Assembly (NCBI GenBank): GCA_027422505.1
Contig: JAPQWV010000334.1
Span: forward strand, 248,001 to 312,000
DNA length: 64,000 nucleotides
Reading direction: 5' to 3'
Origin: Craterostigma plantagineum
Taxonomy: Eukaryota > Streptophyta > Magnoliopsida > Lamiales > Linderniaceae
The notes beneath the pieces are model-generated. The model was not told the origin of the DNA. It did not search any database and saw nothing but the letters and a program-made list of their open reading frames with translations. This document shows positions 32,273 to 44,495 of this stretch, piece after piece. Position numbers and translations under genes: made by a program. Position 1 is the stretch's first letter. The number at the start of each line of letters is the position of its first letter.

Positions 32273-35054
32273 TGTGGCGACCCTACTTTTCTAATTAGGA
32301 TTAGTGGCGGATTTCCGCAACGTAAGCCGCGGAAGGCCCGTCTAATTAAAACTTTTTCCTAAAATAATATACACTAATATAAAAATCCATCTACATTGTT
32401 ATCTCTGTACACGGGCCGAAGCCCCAAAAATTATCAAAAGAACAAAAAAAACGCTAACGCCGCTCCACAGGTCTTCATCCATGTACCGCACCGCCCTCAA
32501 AAGTCCGTGGAGCACCGCCACCAGCCGCCTTAGTCACGACGCGTATCAGCGTCGGACTCAGTACCTACAACACGTAAACACTGAGCAATTTGCCCAGTAG
32601 GTGAATAAAATGCATGTATGCAAGTGTGCACTCAATCCCAACCCCAATATCTCACAACATAATATAATGCACACTCTTTCTTTTCCCACATTCCTATTTC
32701 ACACAATACAGGGCCCTAGGTTAGGCTCGACACCTCCGCGCGCAATAGACTACTGGGAGGCCACCCCCAAGTCTTGCGGCGAGCTACGCCGGTAGTGCAC
32801 TGATCGATCACGTCAATGTCCTCCTACCAGGTCGTATACCTCCCGCACTAATCACAAAGAAAAATCCAATCCGGCGGTATGCACCCCGAATCGATCACGT
32901 CCGGGTAGACAGATCGATCACGTCTGTCTCCGCCAGGTGCCCAGTGAGCCCAACCTCGACTCCTCTAAGAATCACCAATCACAAGCATCTCTTTCTACCC
33001 CGTACGTCAATATCTCATATTATTACCGTCACACTATGGTACAAACATCTCTCGCCCTAATGTGATATGCACGTGCCATTCATATAAAAATATCATAAAA
33101 CATGATTTATATAAAACGTACGTAAAACATATAAGTCACATAAGTCACGTAAATCACATAATCACATGAAACACATAATTGTGTTTACGTATTGTAGATG
33201 GATAATCCACCTACCTGTCCTCCCGCTATCGCTAAATAAGAAATCCGTCGACGTCCCTAACTGTCGATCCTCTGAATATAATAATATTATTAGTATATAT
33301 GCTAGTTCTCGACAACTCTAAAATTTATGAAACCCTAAAATAATGAAATTCCTAAAAATAAATAAACCCTAAAATACCGAAAATTTATTAACTAAAACCA
33401 GACGTCGAAATCATTTAATAAAATGTCGAGGTCTCTTGTGGGAATAAAAGTCGAAGTATCATGTCGACTTTTCTTATGATGTCGAAACCTATATTGGAAA
33501 ATCTCGAGACCATAAAATGTCGAAGTCATCTAGTAATGTCGATATCTACTTCTCAAGATACAGTAAATGTCGATACCTATTCCTACAAAATGTCGAGCTA
33601 TTAAATAATATAATTGTCGAGCTTTATTTCCTAAAGATGTCGAAACCCTTTGATATGTCGATATCTATTCCTAAAAGATGTCGAGATCTTCCTTATGAAA
33701 TGTCGAGACATAGTAATAGGTACTATCGAGGTTTCATGCTCTAAGAAGTCGAGATATTACAAGTAAAAATGTCGAAATCAACAAATAGCTATCTTGTGAA
33801 AATTATATTAGATGTCGAATTGATAGCAAATGTCGAGACGTTCTAAGAACAAATGTCGACATCAATTCCTATAAAATGTCGAATCACATTGAAAATGTCG
33901 AGACTTGTAATGTCGAGATTACTTCAGATATCTAAACACTATAAATGTCGAGATGATTACAACAAATGTCGATATCATTGTTTGTCGATATTTAACAAAT
34001 GTCGAGCTATATCACAGATGTCGAGACCCTATACATGAATAATGTCGAGATTTTACCATAAATTAAGATAAGAACAAGGACAAATGTCGAGCTCTATTAC
34101 TAATAATCATATTAGTCATTTGTCGAGACCCTCTCATACAAATGTCGAGTCCATAAAAAATGTCGAGCCTAGGCTTAAAACTTAAATGTCGACATCTAGA
34201 AATTAAATATCGAGACTTATCTATAATAAACATCGACATCTACCTATTAAGGAATGATCATATCTCGATATTTTTTCCAAATGTCGAGGCCTTCTGAAAA
34301 CATGATTTTCTTCAAAACTCTAAATTCAATAGTTATCGAAATCATCTTTTAAAACTATGCTACCTCCAGAAAATAATACGCCTTAACACATCGGATCTTC
34401 ACGAATCTCACATGGTTCAAAAATCATTAAAACATATAAACATAAAGACTTATGAAAATACTTCGAAACTTAAGGGTTTAGGGTTTTCTAAATATAACAA
34501 CCCACGAAACTACTTAACATAAGCACTTATTCATGCAAAATCTGTATATTGCTATCTTGGTAATCGGAATAGGCTAAATAGAAGTATACCTTACTCAAGC
34601 CCTTGAATCGTTGAATTTATATGGTTGATGTTCTTTTCGTTTCCTTCCTCGTCTCCTCCGTATGATTTCTTTTGTAAGTATCAAGATTTTGCTTTTAATT
34701 TCCAACTATGGATATGTATACACTACTGTAGAGTTTTCGAGAGAAATGATTTTGATTGGACATTTTGGTAGATAACGAGCTCTTTTCTCCTTTGGATTAA
34801 GTAATCTTGTAGTTATCTTATATTTTTGGTTTGTGAGCTTTATTTCGAATTTTATTAATGTAGTTATAGCCAATAACTCAACCTTATATATTTTAATATT
34901 ATTACCCTTACTTATTATTCTTATTAGTCCTTTAGAACTTGGTTCAAAACTATATCAATTGCACTTCGTACTTAATTTATTTATCAACTCTAATTCGCAA
35001 AATTTACATAATTAATTATTTAAAAATCCCGTATTAAAATTTACGGGTATTACA
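32273..35054 (-). repeat. 3' LTR of element B (2782 bp)
   Basis: Plus-strand ends tgtggcgaccc and acgggtattaca. Shares end sequences and the gcgcgc/gggccctag block with A and with the solo LTR at 5316-8106, but little in between. Confidence 0.93.
33405..34290. repeat. ATGTCGA word array (B, left LTR)
   Basis: I count about 28 exact atgtcga words, nearly all in this one orientation, plus variants (ttgtcga, agtcgag, atatcga). The palindromic form atgtcgacat appears at about 33852 and 34187. Spacing is irregular, mostly 15-45 bp. The word is the reverse complement of the one that dominates A's LTRs. Mirror copy in the right LTR at about 40847-41732. Confidence 0.85.
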
Positions 35055-35067
35055 TCCTCCCCCCCTT
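35055..35067 (-). other. Polypurine tract of element B
   Basis: G-rich purine run (revcomp of tcctccccccc) adjacent to the 3' LTR start at 35054. Confidence 0.85.
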
Positions 35068-35088
35068 AAAGAAATTTCGTCCCCGAAA

Positions 35089-36265
35089 TTACGCCGACAG
35101 GAATAACTCGGGATAACGAACTCTCATATCATCCTCACGCTCCCAAGTGGCTTCCTCAACTGATTGATTCCGCCACAAAACCTTAACTAACGGAATATTC
35201 TTATTCCGTAGTCGTTTTGACTCATACATCAAAATCTCTACAGGCTTCTCTTCGTAACTCAAGTCAGGCTTGAGCTGTTGATAAAGAAGCTCGTTCTGAA
35301 TGACATGACTCGGGTCCGCGACGTATTTTCGTAATGTCGATACGTGAAATACGTCGTGAACTTGTGATAGTGAAGCCGGTAACTCTAATTGGTATGCAAC
35401 TTCACCGACTCGCTTAAGGATTTTGAATGGGCCTATGTAGCGGGGACTCAGCTTGCCCTTTCGTCCGAAGCGTTTTACTCCCTTCATCGGGGAGATCTTC
35501 AAAAATACTTGGTCATCTTCCGCGAATTCCAAGGGTCGTCGTCGATGATCAGCATAGCTTTTCTGTCGACTTTGAGCAGTTCGCATTCGTTCTCGAATTT
35601 TGGTCACTGCTTCTGTTGTTTCTCGAATCATATCGGGTCCTAATAAAGCTTGTTCGCCGATTTCGTTCCAATGAACTGGGGACCGGCATTTGCGCCCGTA
35701 CAATGCCTCATACGGTGCCATCCCGATTGTAGCGTGGAAGCTATTGTTATAGGAGAATTCAATCAACGGCAAATATTTGCTCCAATTCCCCTTGAAGTCT
35801 AGCACACAGGCTCGTAACATGTCCTCAAGGGTTTGGATCGTTCGCTCAGACTGCCCATCGGTCTGGGGATGATATGCAGTACTGAACGAGAGCTTAGTAC
35901 CCATCGCTTTCTGTAAGCTTTGCCAAAAATTGGATAGAAATCTCGAATCTCGATCCGAGACGATAGAAATTGGAATCCCATGGAGTCGAACAATTTCCTG
36001 AATATATAATTCAGCGTAGCGTTCCATGGAAAAAGTAGAGCTGATAGGAATGAAATGAGCTGATTTCGTCAGGCGGTCTACCACCATCCAGATAGCGTCA
36101 TGGCCTTTCGTCGTCTTGGGTAAACCAACGACGAAGTCCATTGTGATGTGATCCCATTTCCATTCAGGAATCGGTAAAGGCTGGAGAGTTCCAGCTGGTC
36201 GCTGGTGTTCCGCTTTGATCAATTGGCACGTCATACACCTACTCACGAACGTGGCGATATCCTTC
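35089..36265 (-). pseudogene. Element B integrase and chromodomain (after a frameshift)
   Basis: Resumes the pol frame after a frame change near 36255-36270, next to the YWWPG block of the integrase zinc-binding region. Blocks: [36 protein letters not shown] (Asp), VVDRLTKSAHFIPI, IVSDRDSRFLSNFWQSLQ (Asp), AYHPQTDGQSERTIQTLED (Glu), GMAPYEALYGRKCRSPVHW, then GPF.ILKRVGEVAYQLELP and a chromodomain with IPLVKVLWRNQSVEEATWE ending in YPELFLSA. All integrase catalytic residues are intact. The break is at a different place than in A. Confidence 0.88.
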
Positions 36266-39200
36266 TCCCGGCCACCAGTATATCATCCGCAAATCTTGGT
36301 ACATCTTTGTCGCGCCCGGGTGTACTGAGTACGTTGTTGCGTGCGCCTCTGTCATTATTATTCGTCGTAACTCCTCGTCATTGGGCACGTATAGCCGATT
36401 CTTGTATAACAGGGTTCCGTCTGCTCGGAATTCGGAGTCTTCGGGTAGTGTATCCTTCGCCTTTAGGTAGAATTCATCCTCTTCTTGTGCTTTTTGAATT
36501 CGTTCTAGCAACGTCGGCTGAAGAGTTAGCGTTGCTAGTCTCGTTTCGAGTTCGCCTAAATTGACTATTTCCACTCCAAGTCTGTGCAATTCCGTACTCA
36601 TCGCCTTTCGACTGAGCGCGTCTGCGACTACGTTCGCTTTGCCCGGATGATAATTAATAACGCAGTCGTAGTCCTTTACAAGTTCCAGCCATCGCCGTTG
36701 TCTCATATTCAGCTCTTTCTGGGTGAAGAAATATTTCAGACTCTTATGGTCTGTAAAGATTTCGCACCGTTCTCCGTAAAGGTAGTGTCTCCAAATCTTT
36801 AAGGCGAAGACGACTGCTGCAAGTTCTAAGTCGTGAGTTGGGTAGTTCTTTTCGTACTCCTTTAGTTGTCGCGAAGCATAGGCAATTACTTTTCCGTTCT
36901 GCATTAGCACACATCCCAAGCCATTCTTCGAAGCATCGCTGTATACTGCAAATCCTCCGGTCCCTGATGGTATTGTCAATATTGGGGCAGAGGTAAGACG
37001 TTTCTTTAATTCTTGGAAGCTCTGTTCGCATGCTTCGGTCCATTTGAACGGAACGTTCTTCCTCGTCAAATTGGTTAATGTAGAGGCAATACTAGAGAAG
37101 TCCGCTATAAACTTACGGTAGTATCCCGCAAGTCCCAGAAAACTTCGGACTTCGGTCGGAGTAGTCGGTCGTGGCCAATTGTTCACGGCCTCAATCTTAC
37201 TCGGGTCCACGGAGATTCCACTCCCGGAAATCACGTGTCCCAAGAAGGCTACTTGCTCAAGCCAAAATTCACATTTCTTGAATTTGGCGTAAAGCTGTTT
37301 CTCTCGCAGTATTCCTAAGACGATTCGTAAATGATTCTCGTGTTCCTCTCTCGTCTTAGAATAAATCAGGATATCGTCAATAAAGACGATTACGAAACGA
37401 TCAAGATAGTCCTTAAAGACTCGGTTCATAAGATCCATAAAAGCAGCAGGGGCATTGGTCAGTCCGAAGGGCATGACCAAAAACTCGTAATGGCCGTACC
37501 TCGTACTGAACGCCGTTTTAGGAACATCTGTCTCCCTGATCTTTAACTGATGGTATCCCGAACGGAGATCGATTTTCGAGAATACCGTAGCACCCTGTAG
37601 TTGGTCGAATAGATCATCGATCCTCGGTAACGGGTATTTATTTTTGATCGTGATCTTGTTCAATTCCCGATAGTCGATACACAGTCGCATCGACCCGTCT
37701 TTCTTTCGCACAAATAGGACTGGTGCTCCCCACGGTGAAAAGCTGGGTTGAATAAACCCTTTTTGCAGTAAATCATCCAGTTGTTCCTTCAACTCCTTCA
37801 ATTCATTAGGTGCTAGACGATATGGAGCTTTAGAGATTGGGGCAGACCCCGGCATCAAATCAATCGTGAACTGTATTTCTCGATCAGGGGGTAACCCCGG
37901 GAGATCATCGGGAAATACATCGGCATATTCGTTAACTATCGGTACGTCTTTCAGTTCAGGCTGAGGTAACTCCTCTGCCTTCACCGCATACACGAGATAG
38001 GACTCACAACCTGACCTCAAGAGTCGTTGAGCCTTTAGAGCTGATATTCGTGGAATACTATTCTTATTCGCTTTACCCGAAAAAGTGAATGCTTCTTCTT
38101 CAGGCAGCTGGAATTTAACGACCTTCTTGTTACAATCTATGATGGCTCCATATCTTGAAAGCCAATCCATTCCGAAGATGACATCATAGTCGTTCATCGG
38201 AATTACAATCAGGTCGGCACTCAAGTTCCTATCCTCAATAACTACAACGCATCCTTTTAGTACTTGGTTGGTATGCGTCGGATCCCCGTGTGGTAGAGTA
38301 ACTACATAGTTGCATTCAGATGAGGTAGGGGATATTCCTACCTTCGCCACGTACTTAGCCGACACAAATGAATGTGTGGCTCCGGAATCAATAAGCACAG
38401 AAGTGGGCACGTTATAGATTGTTAACGTACCCGTGACTACGGAGGGATTCGCTTCGGCCTCCTCGTTGGTCAAAGTAAAAACTCGCGCTGGTACCGGCGG
38501 AGGTCGGATTAAAGGTTGGTGTGGAACTTGCGGTATTTTCTCATTGCAGACTCTGGCGTAGTGGCCAATCTTTCCACACCGAAAACACTGGGGAGTTGGG
38601 TTAGGTCTTGACCCATGGCATATCCCGTAGTGGTAGCGTCCACACTGCCGACACTGAGGTACAGTGTTTGGGGGTCGGGTTGGAACGTTAGCTGGTCCTT
38701 GATTTGGCCTCGGTCTCCAGTTCTGCTGGCCTGGTTGATTTCCACGATTGTTCAGATTCTTGCCAAAGAACGGGCGTTTCTGATTCCCTCCTCCTTGTTG
38801 CACTTCTGCCCGTCGCTTTGCATCTTGAGCCTTGGTAACTCTATTCTCTGCTTGCTCTGCTAATATTGCTCGTTCAGCGATACGAGCGTAAGTCTTTCCC
38901 TCGGTATCGTACATGCTTACGCTTCGGAAGATCTCGGGTTTGAGACCTTCCAGAAAACGCTCGATCTTCAGCTCATCTGTAGCCACTATATGTGGTGCAA
39001 ACCTCGAGAGCTGCTCGAACTTGCGGATGTAATCCGCCACTGACATTCCTCCTTGTTTCAGATTGATGAACTCGTTCATTTTCTGCGCTCGATCTGGCGC
39101 CGTGAAATACTTTCCTCGGAAGAGAGTCTTAAATCTCTCCCAGGTCATCACAGTGGGATCCTCGAGCACCTGGATGGTGTCCCACCAGTAGCCCGCGTTC

Positions 39201-39553
39201 CCACGTAACATAAAGGTGGCACACGTCACCTTTTCAGTATCAGGCAGGTGGCTAACTCGGAACATATTTTCTATTGTTCTGAGCCAATCCTCCGCAAAGG
39301 TAGGATCGACTGCTTCCTCGAACGAAGGGGGGTTTAACCGTCGGAACCTTTCCCCGACAGCCTCTACACGTTCTAGGCCAGGGGATGAGTGACGTTCCGA
39401 GGAATTTTGGCGATGAATGAGATCATTAATCTGATCGGACTGCCGCCGAATCAGATCAGTTAACTGATGAATGGTAGAGCGGTCCTCATTCGGTGGGGAT
39501 TCGGAACCCGCCCTACGACTAGTTTCACCCGCTTCTCTACGTGTCCTTGGCAT
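36239..39553 (-). CDS. gag-pol: Element B gag-protease-RT-RNase H-integrase start
   Basis: Start 39553 ([14 protein letters not shown]) is the first ATG giving alignment with A's gag. Domains by residue: gag core ~80-195 ([24 protein letters not shown]); knuckles ~295-330 ([26 protein letters not shown]); protease [13 protein letters not shown] ~388; RT ~590-755 with catalytic FIDD in [13 protein letters not shown]; RNase H from ~860 ([14 protein letters not shown]) to VVADALSRK; integrase [11 protein letters not shown] at the end. Open for about 1104 codons, ending past YWWPG in the shifted frame. With near-identical LTRs, an intact primer site and purine tract, this is the best preserved coding region in the window. 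Confidence 0.93.
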   Translation of the reverse strand: MPRTRREAGETSRRAGSESPPNEDRSTIHQLTDLIRRQSDQINDLIHRQNSSERHSSPGLERVEAVGERFRRLNPPSFEEAVDPTFAEDWLRTIENMFRVSHLPDTEKVTCATFMLRGNAGYWWDTIQVLEDPTVMTWERFKTLFRGKYFTAPDRAQKMNEFINLKQGGMSVADYIRKFEQLSRFAPHIVATDELKIERFLEGLKPEIFRSVSMYDTEGKTYARIAERAILAEQAENRVTKAQDAKRRAEVQQGGGNQKRPFFGKNLNNRGNQPGQQNWRPRPNQGPANVPTRPPNTVPQCRQCGRYHYGICHGSRPNPTPQCFRCGKIGHYARVCNEKIPQVPHQPLIRPPPVPARVFTLTNEEAEANPSVVTGTLTIYNVPTSVLIDSGATHSFVSAKYVAKVGISPTSSECNYVVTLPHGDPTHTNQVLKGCVVVIEDRNLSADLIVIPMNDYDVIFGMDWLSRYGAIIDCNKKVVKFQLPEEEAFTFSGKANKNSIPRISALKAQRLLRSGCESYLVYAVKAEELPQPELKDVPIVNEYADVFPDDLPGLPPDREIQFTIDLMPGSAPISKAPYRLAPNELKELKEQLDDLLQKGFIQPSFSPWGAPVLFVRKKDGSMRLCIDYRELNKITIKNKYPLPRIDDLFDQLQGATVFSKIDLRSGYHQLKIRETDVPKTAFSTRYGHYEFLVMPFGLTNAPAAFMDLMNRVFKDYLDRFVIVFIDDILIYSKTREEHENHLRIVLGILREKQLYAKFKKCEFWLEQVAFLGHVISGSGISVDPSKIEAVNNWPRPTTPTEVRSFLGLAGYYRKFIADFSSIASTLTNLTRKNVPFKWTEACEQSFQELKKRLTSAPILTIPSGTGGFAVYSDASKNGLGCVLMQNGKVIAYASRQLKEYEKNYPTHDLELAAVVFALKIWRHYLYGERCEIFTDHKSLKYFFTQKELNMRQRRWLELVKDYDCVINYHPGKANVVADALSRKAMSTELHRLGVEIVNLGELETRLATLTLQPTLLERIQKAQEEDEFYLKAKDTLPEDSEFRADGTLLYKNRLYVPNDEELRRIIMTEAHATTYSVHPGATKMYQDLRMIYWWPGEGYRHVRE

Positions 39554-39700
39554 TTTCAACTAGTTCTACAATCCATCATATAAAGCACATATATCAAATA
39601 ACACGTAATCACGTACTCAAGAAGTAAACTTACAGGCCAGGCTGGTTCTCCAGACTTTTGAGCGGCAGTACATGGACAGTCTTCAGAATCTAAAGCCTAC

Positions 39701-39713
39701 GCTCTGATACCAC
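39701..39713 (-). other. Primer binding site, initiator-Met tRNA (element B)
   Basis: Minus strand tggtatcagagc lies right after the 5' LTR end at 39715. Confidence 0.92.
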
Positions 39714-39714
39714 C

Positions 39715-42495
39715 TGTGGCGACCCTACTTTTCTAATTAGGATTAGTGGCGGATTTCCGCAACGTAAGCCGCGGAAGGCCCGTCTAATTAAAACTTTTTC
39801 CTAAAATAATATACACTAATATAAAAATCCATCTACATTGTTATCTCTGTACACGGGCCGAAGCCCCAAAAATTATCAAAAGAACAAAAAAAACGCTAAC
39901 GCCGCTCCACAGGTCTTCATCCATGTACCGCACCGCCCTCAAAAGTCCGTGGAGCACCGCCACCAGCCGCCTTAGTCACGACGCGTATCAGCGTCGGACT
40001 CAGTACCTACAACACGTAAACACTGAGCAATTTGCCCAGTAGGTGAATAAAATGCATGTATGCAAGTGTGCACTCAATCCCAACCCCAATATCTCACAAC
40101 ATAATATAATGCACACTCTTTCTTTTCCCACATTCCTATTTCACACAATACAGGGCCCTAGGTTAGGCTCGACACCTCCGCGCGCAATAGACTACTGGGA
40201 GGCCACCCCCAAGTCTTGCGGCGAGCTACGCCGGTAGTGCACTGATCGATCACGTCAATGTCCTCCTACCAGGTCGTATACCTCCCGCACTAATCACAAA
40301 GAAAAATCCAATCCGGCGGTATGCACCCCGAATCGATCACGTCCGGGTAGACAGATCGATCACGTCTGTCTCCGCCAGGTGCCCAGTGAGCCCAACCTCG
40401 ACTCCTCTAAGAATCACCAATCACAAGCATCTCTTTCTACCCCGTACGTCAATATCTCATATTATTACCGTCACACTATGGTACAAACATCTCTCGCCCT
40501 AATGTGATATGCACGTGCCATTCATATAAAAATATCATAAAACATGATTTATATAAAACGTACGTAAAACATATAAGTCACATAAGTCACGTAAATCACA
40601 TAATCACATGAAACACATAATTGTGTTTACGTATTGTAGATGGATAATCCACCTACCTGTCCTCCCGCTATCGCTAAATAAGAAATCCGTCGACGTCCCT
40701 AACTGTCGATCCTCTGAATATAATAATATTATTAGTATATATGCTAGTTCTCGACAACTCTAAAATTTATGAAACCCTAAAATAATGAAATTCCTAAAAA
40801 TAAATAAACCCTAAAATACCGAAAATTTATTAACTAAAACCAGACGTCGAAATCATTTAATAAAATGTCGAGGTCTCTTGTGGGAATAAAAGTCGAAGTA
40901 TCATGTCGACTTTTCTTATGATGTCGAAACCTATATTGGAAAATCTCGAGACCATAAAATGTCGAAGTCATCTAGTAATGTCGATATCTACTTCTCAAGA
41001 TACAGTAAATGTCGATACCTATTCCTACAAAATGTCGAGCTATTAAATAATATAATTGTCGAGCTTTATTTCCTAAAGATGTCGAAACCCTTTGATATGT
41101 CGATATCTATTCCTAAAAGATGTCGAGATCTTCCTTATGAAATGTCGAGACATAGTAATAGGTACTATCGAGGTTTCATGCTCTAAGAAGTTGAGATATT
41201 ACAAGTAAAAATGTCGAAATCAACAAATAGCTATCTTGTGAAAATTATATTAGATGTCGAATTGATAGCAAATGTCGAGACGTTCTAAGAACAAATGTCG
41301 ACATCAATTCCTATAAAATGTCGAATCACATTGAAAATGTCGAGACTTGTAATGTCGAGATTACTTCAGATATCTAAACACTATAAATGTCGAGATGATT
41401 ACAACAAATGTCGATATCATTGTTTGTCGATATTTAACAAATGTCGAGCTATATCACAGATGTCGAGACCCTATACATGAATAATGTCGAGATTTTACCA
41501 TAAATTAAGATAAGAACAAGGACAAATGTCGAGCTCTATTACTAATAATCATATTAGTCATTTGTCGAGACCCTCTCATACAAATGTCGAGTCCATAAAA
41601 AATGTCGAGCCTAGGCTTAAAACTTAAATGTCGACATCTAGAAATTAAATATCGAGACTTATCTATAATAAACATCGACATCTACCTATTAAGGAATGAT
41701 CATATCTCGATATTTTTTCCAAATGTCGAGGCCTTCTGAAAACATGATTTTCTTCAAAACTCTAAATTCAATAGTTATCGAAATCATCTTTTAAAACTAT
41801 GCTACCTCCAGAAAATAATACGCCTTAACACATCGGATCTTCACGAATCTCACATGGTTCAAAAATCATTAAAACATATAAACATAAAGACTTATGAAAA
41901 TACTTCGAAACTTAAGGGTTTAGGGTTTTCTAAATATAACAACCCACGAAACTACTTAACATAAGCACTTATTCATGCAAAATCTGTATATTGCTATCTT
42001 GGTAATCGGAATACGCTAAATAGAAGTATACCTTACTCAAGCCCTTGAATCGTTGAATTTATATGGTTGATGTTCTTTTCGTTTCCTTCCTCGTCTCCTC
42101 CGTATGATTTCTTTTGTAAGTATCAAGATTTTGCTTTTAATTTCCAACTATGGATATGTATACACTACTGTAGAGTTTTCGAGAGAAATGATTTTGATTG
42201 GACATTTTGGTAGATAACGAGCTCTTTTCTCCTTTGGATTAAGTAATCTTGTAGTTATCTTATATTTTTGGTTTGTGAGCTTTATTTCGAATTTATTAAT
42301 GTAGTTATAGCCAATAACTCAACCTTATATATTTTAATATTATTACCCTTACTTATTATTCTTATTAGTCCTTTAGAACTTGGTTCAAAACTATATCAAT
42401 TGCACTTCGTACTTAATTTATTTATCAACTCTAATTCGCAAAATTTACATAATTAATTATTTAAAAATCCCGTATTAAAATTTACGGGTATTACA
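39715..42495 (-). repeat. 5' LTR of element B (2781 bp), with ATGTCGA array at ~40847-41732
   Basis: Near-identical to 32273-35054 over the whole length. Its right end is followed by the cttaa TSD. Confidence 0.93.
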
Positions 42496-42500
42496 CTTAA

Positions 42501-42725
42501 TTCACTTAGTTGGGCTTTTACTAACTTAATTTGGACCTTTACTAATTTATTTTGGTGTCTAATACCTGTTTTTTTTTTATTACTTGGGGTTTCTAAACAT
42601 TTCCGGCCCCCTCGGCCCAAATTAATATTTTTCAGCTCGCTCCCAAAAATTCGGTTTCGTTCGAAAATAACCTTTATTAATTTCGAATGTTACAAAAATA
42701 ATCCCGTATTAATTCGGGTATTACA
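42501..42725 (-). repeat. 5' LTR of element A, outer piece
   Basis: Continues A's LTR from the point broken at 32272 (ttcacttagttgggc...) and matches 25051-25275. It ends tattaca followed by the ccacg TSD of A. Confidence 0.92.
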
Positions 42726-42730
42726 CCACG

Positions 42731-43448
42731 TGCTTAATGGGCTTGAGGATAAAATTGGATTTCACCTTAAGCTAATTTGGAAATATGCCTTTGAGGGTAT
42801 TTTTGGAATTTGCATATTTGATATAAATAAATATGGAATAAAATATTTGGAATATTATTTATTTAAATTTCAAAATTAATTTAGGATTAAATTGAATTCC
42901 ATACCATATTTAAATATACTTAGTTTGACTTGGTATTTAAGTTAGTTTTCTAATAATAGTAAGTTTTCTTAAGTTTGGATTTGGAATTCAAAAGAGAGTA
43001 AGATTTGGCAAAAATCTCTCACACTTTAAGGACTAAGATATCAAAATCCAAGCCTTTAAATAGGCTAGTTTCGTGCTCCAAAGATAGAGAAAAAAGATGT
43101 GATTTTCGAAATTAACAAAGGCACAAAACACACACCAAATGCACACACGTTTCTCCCGCGCGACGGCTCAGTTCTCTCTAGCCATCTTCAGAGAACTGAT
43201 TCCGTGGTACAGTGCGAGGTCGGCGTGACAATCTAGTGCCATCCACCACCATCGATGAAGTCTTGAAAGATGAGGAGCTGCCACTCGCGTCAACTGGTAA
43301 TTCTCTACGGGTTTGACCCGCCCTATTGCTTGTCTATGTGTTACTATTCTGATCCGAGCTACGAGGGCAGTGGGGAAACCCGAAAAATTTTGGTTCCGCA
43401 CCGTTCTCGGGAACGTGGCATCTCTGAGAGACATCGGGTAACCCAACA
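42731..43448 (+). repeat. 3' LTR of the long-LTR Copia, right piece
   Basis: Matches 15476-16182 of the 5' LTR with clearly more differences than A's or B's LTR pairs. Ends gtaacccaaca, then ggaag TSD at 43449-43453. Confidence 0.88.
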
Positions 43449-43589
43449 GGAAGAAGTTAGAACCTAAGTTCAAAGGACCCTATCGCGTCATCAAGTAAGT
43501 GGGAGAGGCCTCTATTTCCTCGAGGACGCCGATGGCAAGCAGCTTGACCGACCTGGAACGCCCGCAAGCTGCACAAATATTGTCCCTAG
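43449..43589 (+). pseudogene. Tat integrase C-terminal end
   Basis: Continues from 14310: GRKKLEPKFKGPYRVIK, then a stop, GRGLYFLEDADGKQLDRP in a shifted frame and WNARKLHKYCP ending at TAG 43587-43589 in a third frame. PKFKGPYRV and WNA..L.KY are the standard end of Tat integrases. This distant piece is what proves that everything from 14311 to 43448 is an insert. Confidence 0.85.
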
Positions 43590-44495
43590 AGGGGGTACCC
43601 TCATTATGCATTTGTTTTCTTTCGACTGGTTTTCCGAAACTATCTTTTCAAGCTTACTTCTAATGCTTTTGAGATGTAAGCTATACCAAGTTATTAATGA
43701 AGTTCGCTTTCTTTCTGTATGAGGACGTTCGAACAAAAACTTAAAACACAAAAAGAAGAAGAGCCGGGTAGAAGACACTCCGAGGAAATCACATCAAGGC
43801 CCCTCGGGACGACACCCCTCGGGTAATATACTTCACACACGCTGAATTCCCTCTACGAGAGGCTGAAACATTCCTCCTCCGGAGGTAGAAAGAAGATTCT
43901 CGCGCGCACTGTTGTCCCTCTACGCGAGGCAGCGCCACCTCTATATAAGCTAGTGGCAAATAAGGCCCCTCGGGACTACTCCCCTCGGGTAATATACTTC
44001 TCGTGCACTAAATTCCCTCTACGAGAGGCTGAAACATTCCTCCTCCTGAGGGAGAAAGAAGATTTTCGCCCACACTGTTATCCCTCTACGCGAGGCAGTG
44101 CCGCCTCTATACAAGATACGGGCAAAGAAGGCCTATCGGGACAATTCCCCTCGGGTAATATACTTGCACACGTTGTTGTCGCTATACGCGAAGCCACGCC
44201 AACTCTATGTGAGCTAGACACAAGGAAGAAGTATTTCTTGAAAATCATCGAGGCCCTTCTTGGATTCGGGGAGACGCCCCTGGCCCGGGGTAAGGGACCT
44301 CACTTTCATTGTGTTGGTCAGGGGTAATTAAGTAAGGATATGAACAACAGACATCGGGCGATCAAGTCAGTCCAGGTAACTAAAACAAATCCTTTACTTA
44401 TATGATACTCCAAAGTTCATAGCAGGTGAATAAGAAAGCAGGGAAACAAGGACATCTACGAAAGCGAAGAATAGCAAAAAAACTAAAAACAAGAC
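43590..44495. other. Spacer between Tat pol and the antisense genes, with a 166-bp tandem repeat
   Basis: Repeat units start with aaggcccctcggga at 43796, 43962 and 44128 (period 166 bp); the third is shortened in the middle. Each unit contains cccctcgggtaatatactt and ccctctacg-gaggc. The rest is unique, with no pol-like or host-like frame. The sense pol transcript and the antisense gene transcripts would converge here. Confidence 0.75.

Larger units (their letters stand above)
32273..42495 (-). mobile_element. Tekay/Del chromovirus B, structurally complete and very young
   Basis: TSD cttaa at 32268-32272 and 42496-42500. Length 10.2 kb. Element order on the minus strand: 5' LTR 39715-42495, initiator-Met primer site, gag-pol with a single frameshift, purine tract, 3' LTR 32273-35054. 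The two ~2.78 kb LTRs show only about three differences by eye (near 33749, 34575 and 34855). It sits inside A's 5' LTR in the same orientation. Its proteins are close to A's but clearly a different family by sequence, and its LTR word array runs the other way. Confidence 0.95.
22747..42725 (-). mobile_element. Tekay/Del chromovirus A, complete structure, interrupted by B
   Basis: TSD ccacg at 22742-22746 and 42726-42730. In element direction: 5' LTR (right; split as 29954-32272 and 42501-42725), initiator-Met primer site, one gag-pol frame with a single frameshift, purine tract next to 25275, and 3' LTR (22747-25275). Without B it is about 9.75 kb. The chromodomain at the integrase end and the RT blocks place it in Tekay/Del. 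LTRs differ by roughly a dozen substitutions plus indels by eye. Confidence 0.93.
14311..43448 (+). mobile_element. Long-LTR Copia retrotransposon, internally deleted, holding a solo LTR and Tekay elements A and B
   Basis: TG...CA ends (tgttagg ... cccaaca), 5-bp TSD ggaag, a 1.87 kb 5' LTR, an initiator-Met primer site, a long leader, gag, protease and integrase. RT, RNase H, the purine tract and the first ~0.68 kb of the 3' LTR are deleted: integrase runs into mid-LTR sequence at about 22300. The solo LTR 19794-22136 lies in the integrase and element A (22747-42725) in the 3' LTR. Stripped of inserts it would be under 7 kb. Confidence 0.88.

Noticed and set aside
33405..34290. ATGTCGA array as a CRISPR array
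   Set aside because: Repeat unit is only 7-8 bp, spacing is irregular, and the array is inside a plant LTR present in two identical copies.
32601..35015. Small frames in B LTRs
   Set aside because: Frames made by the word array and AT-rich sequence; no domain, and the LTR is not known to encode protein in this group.
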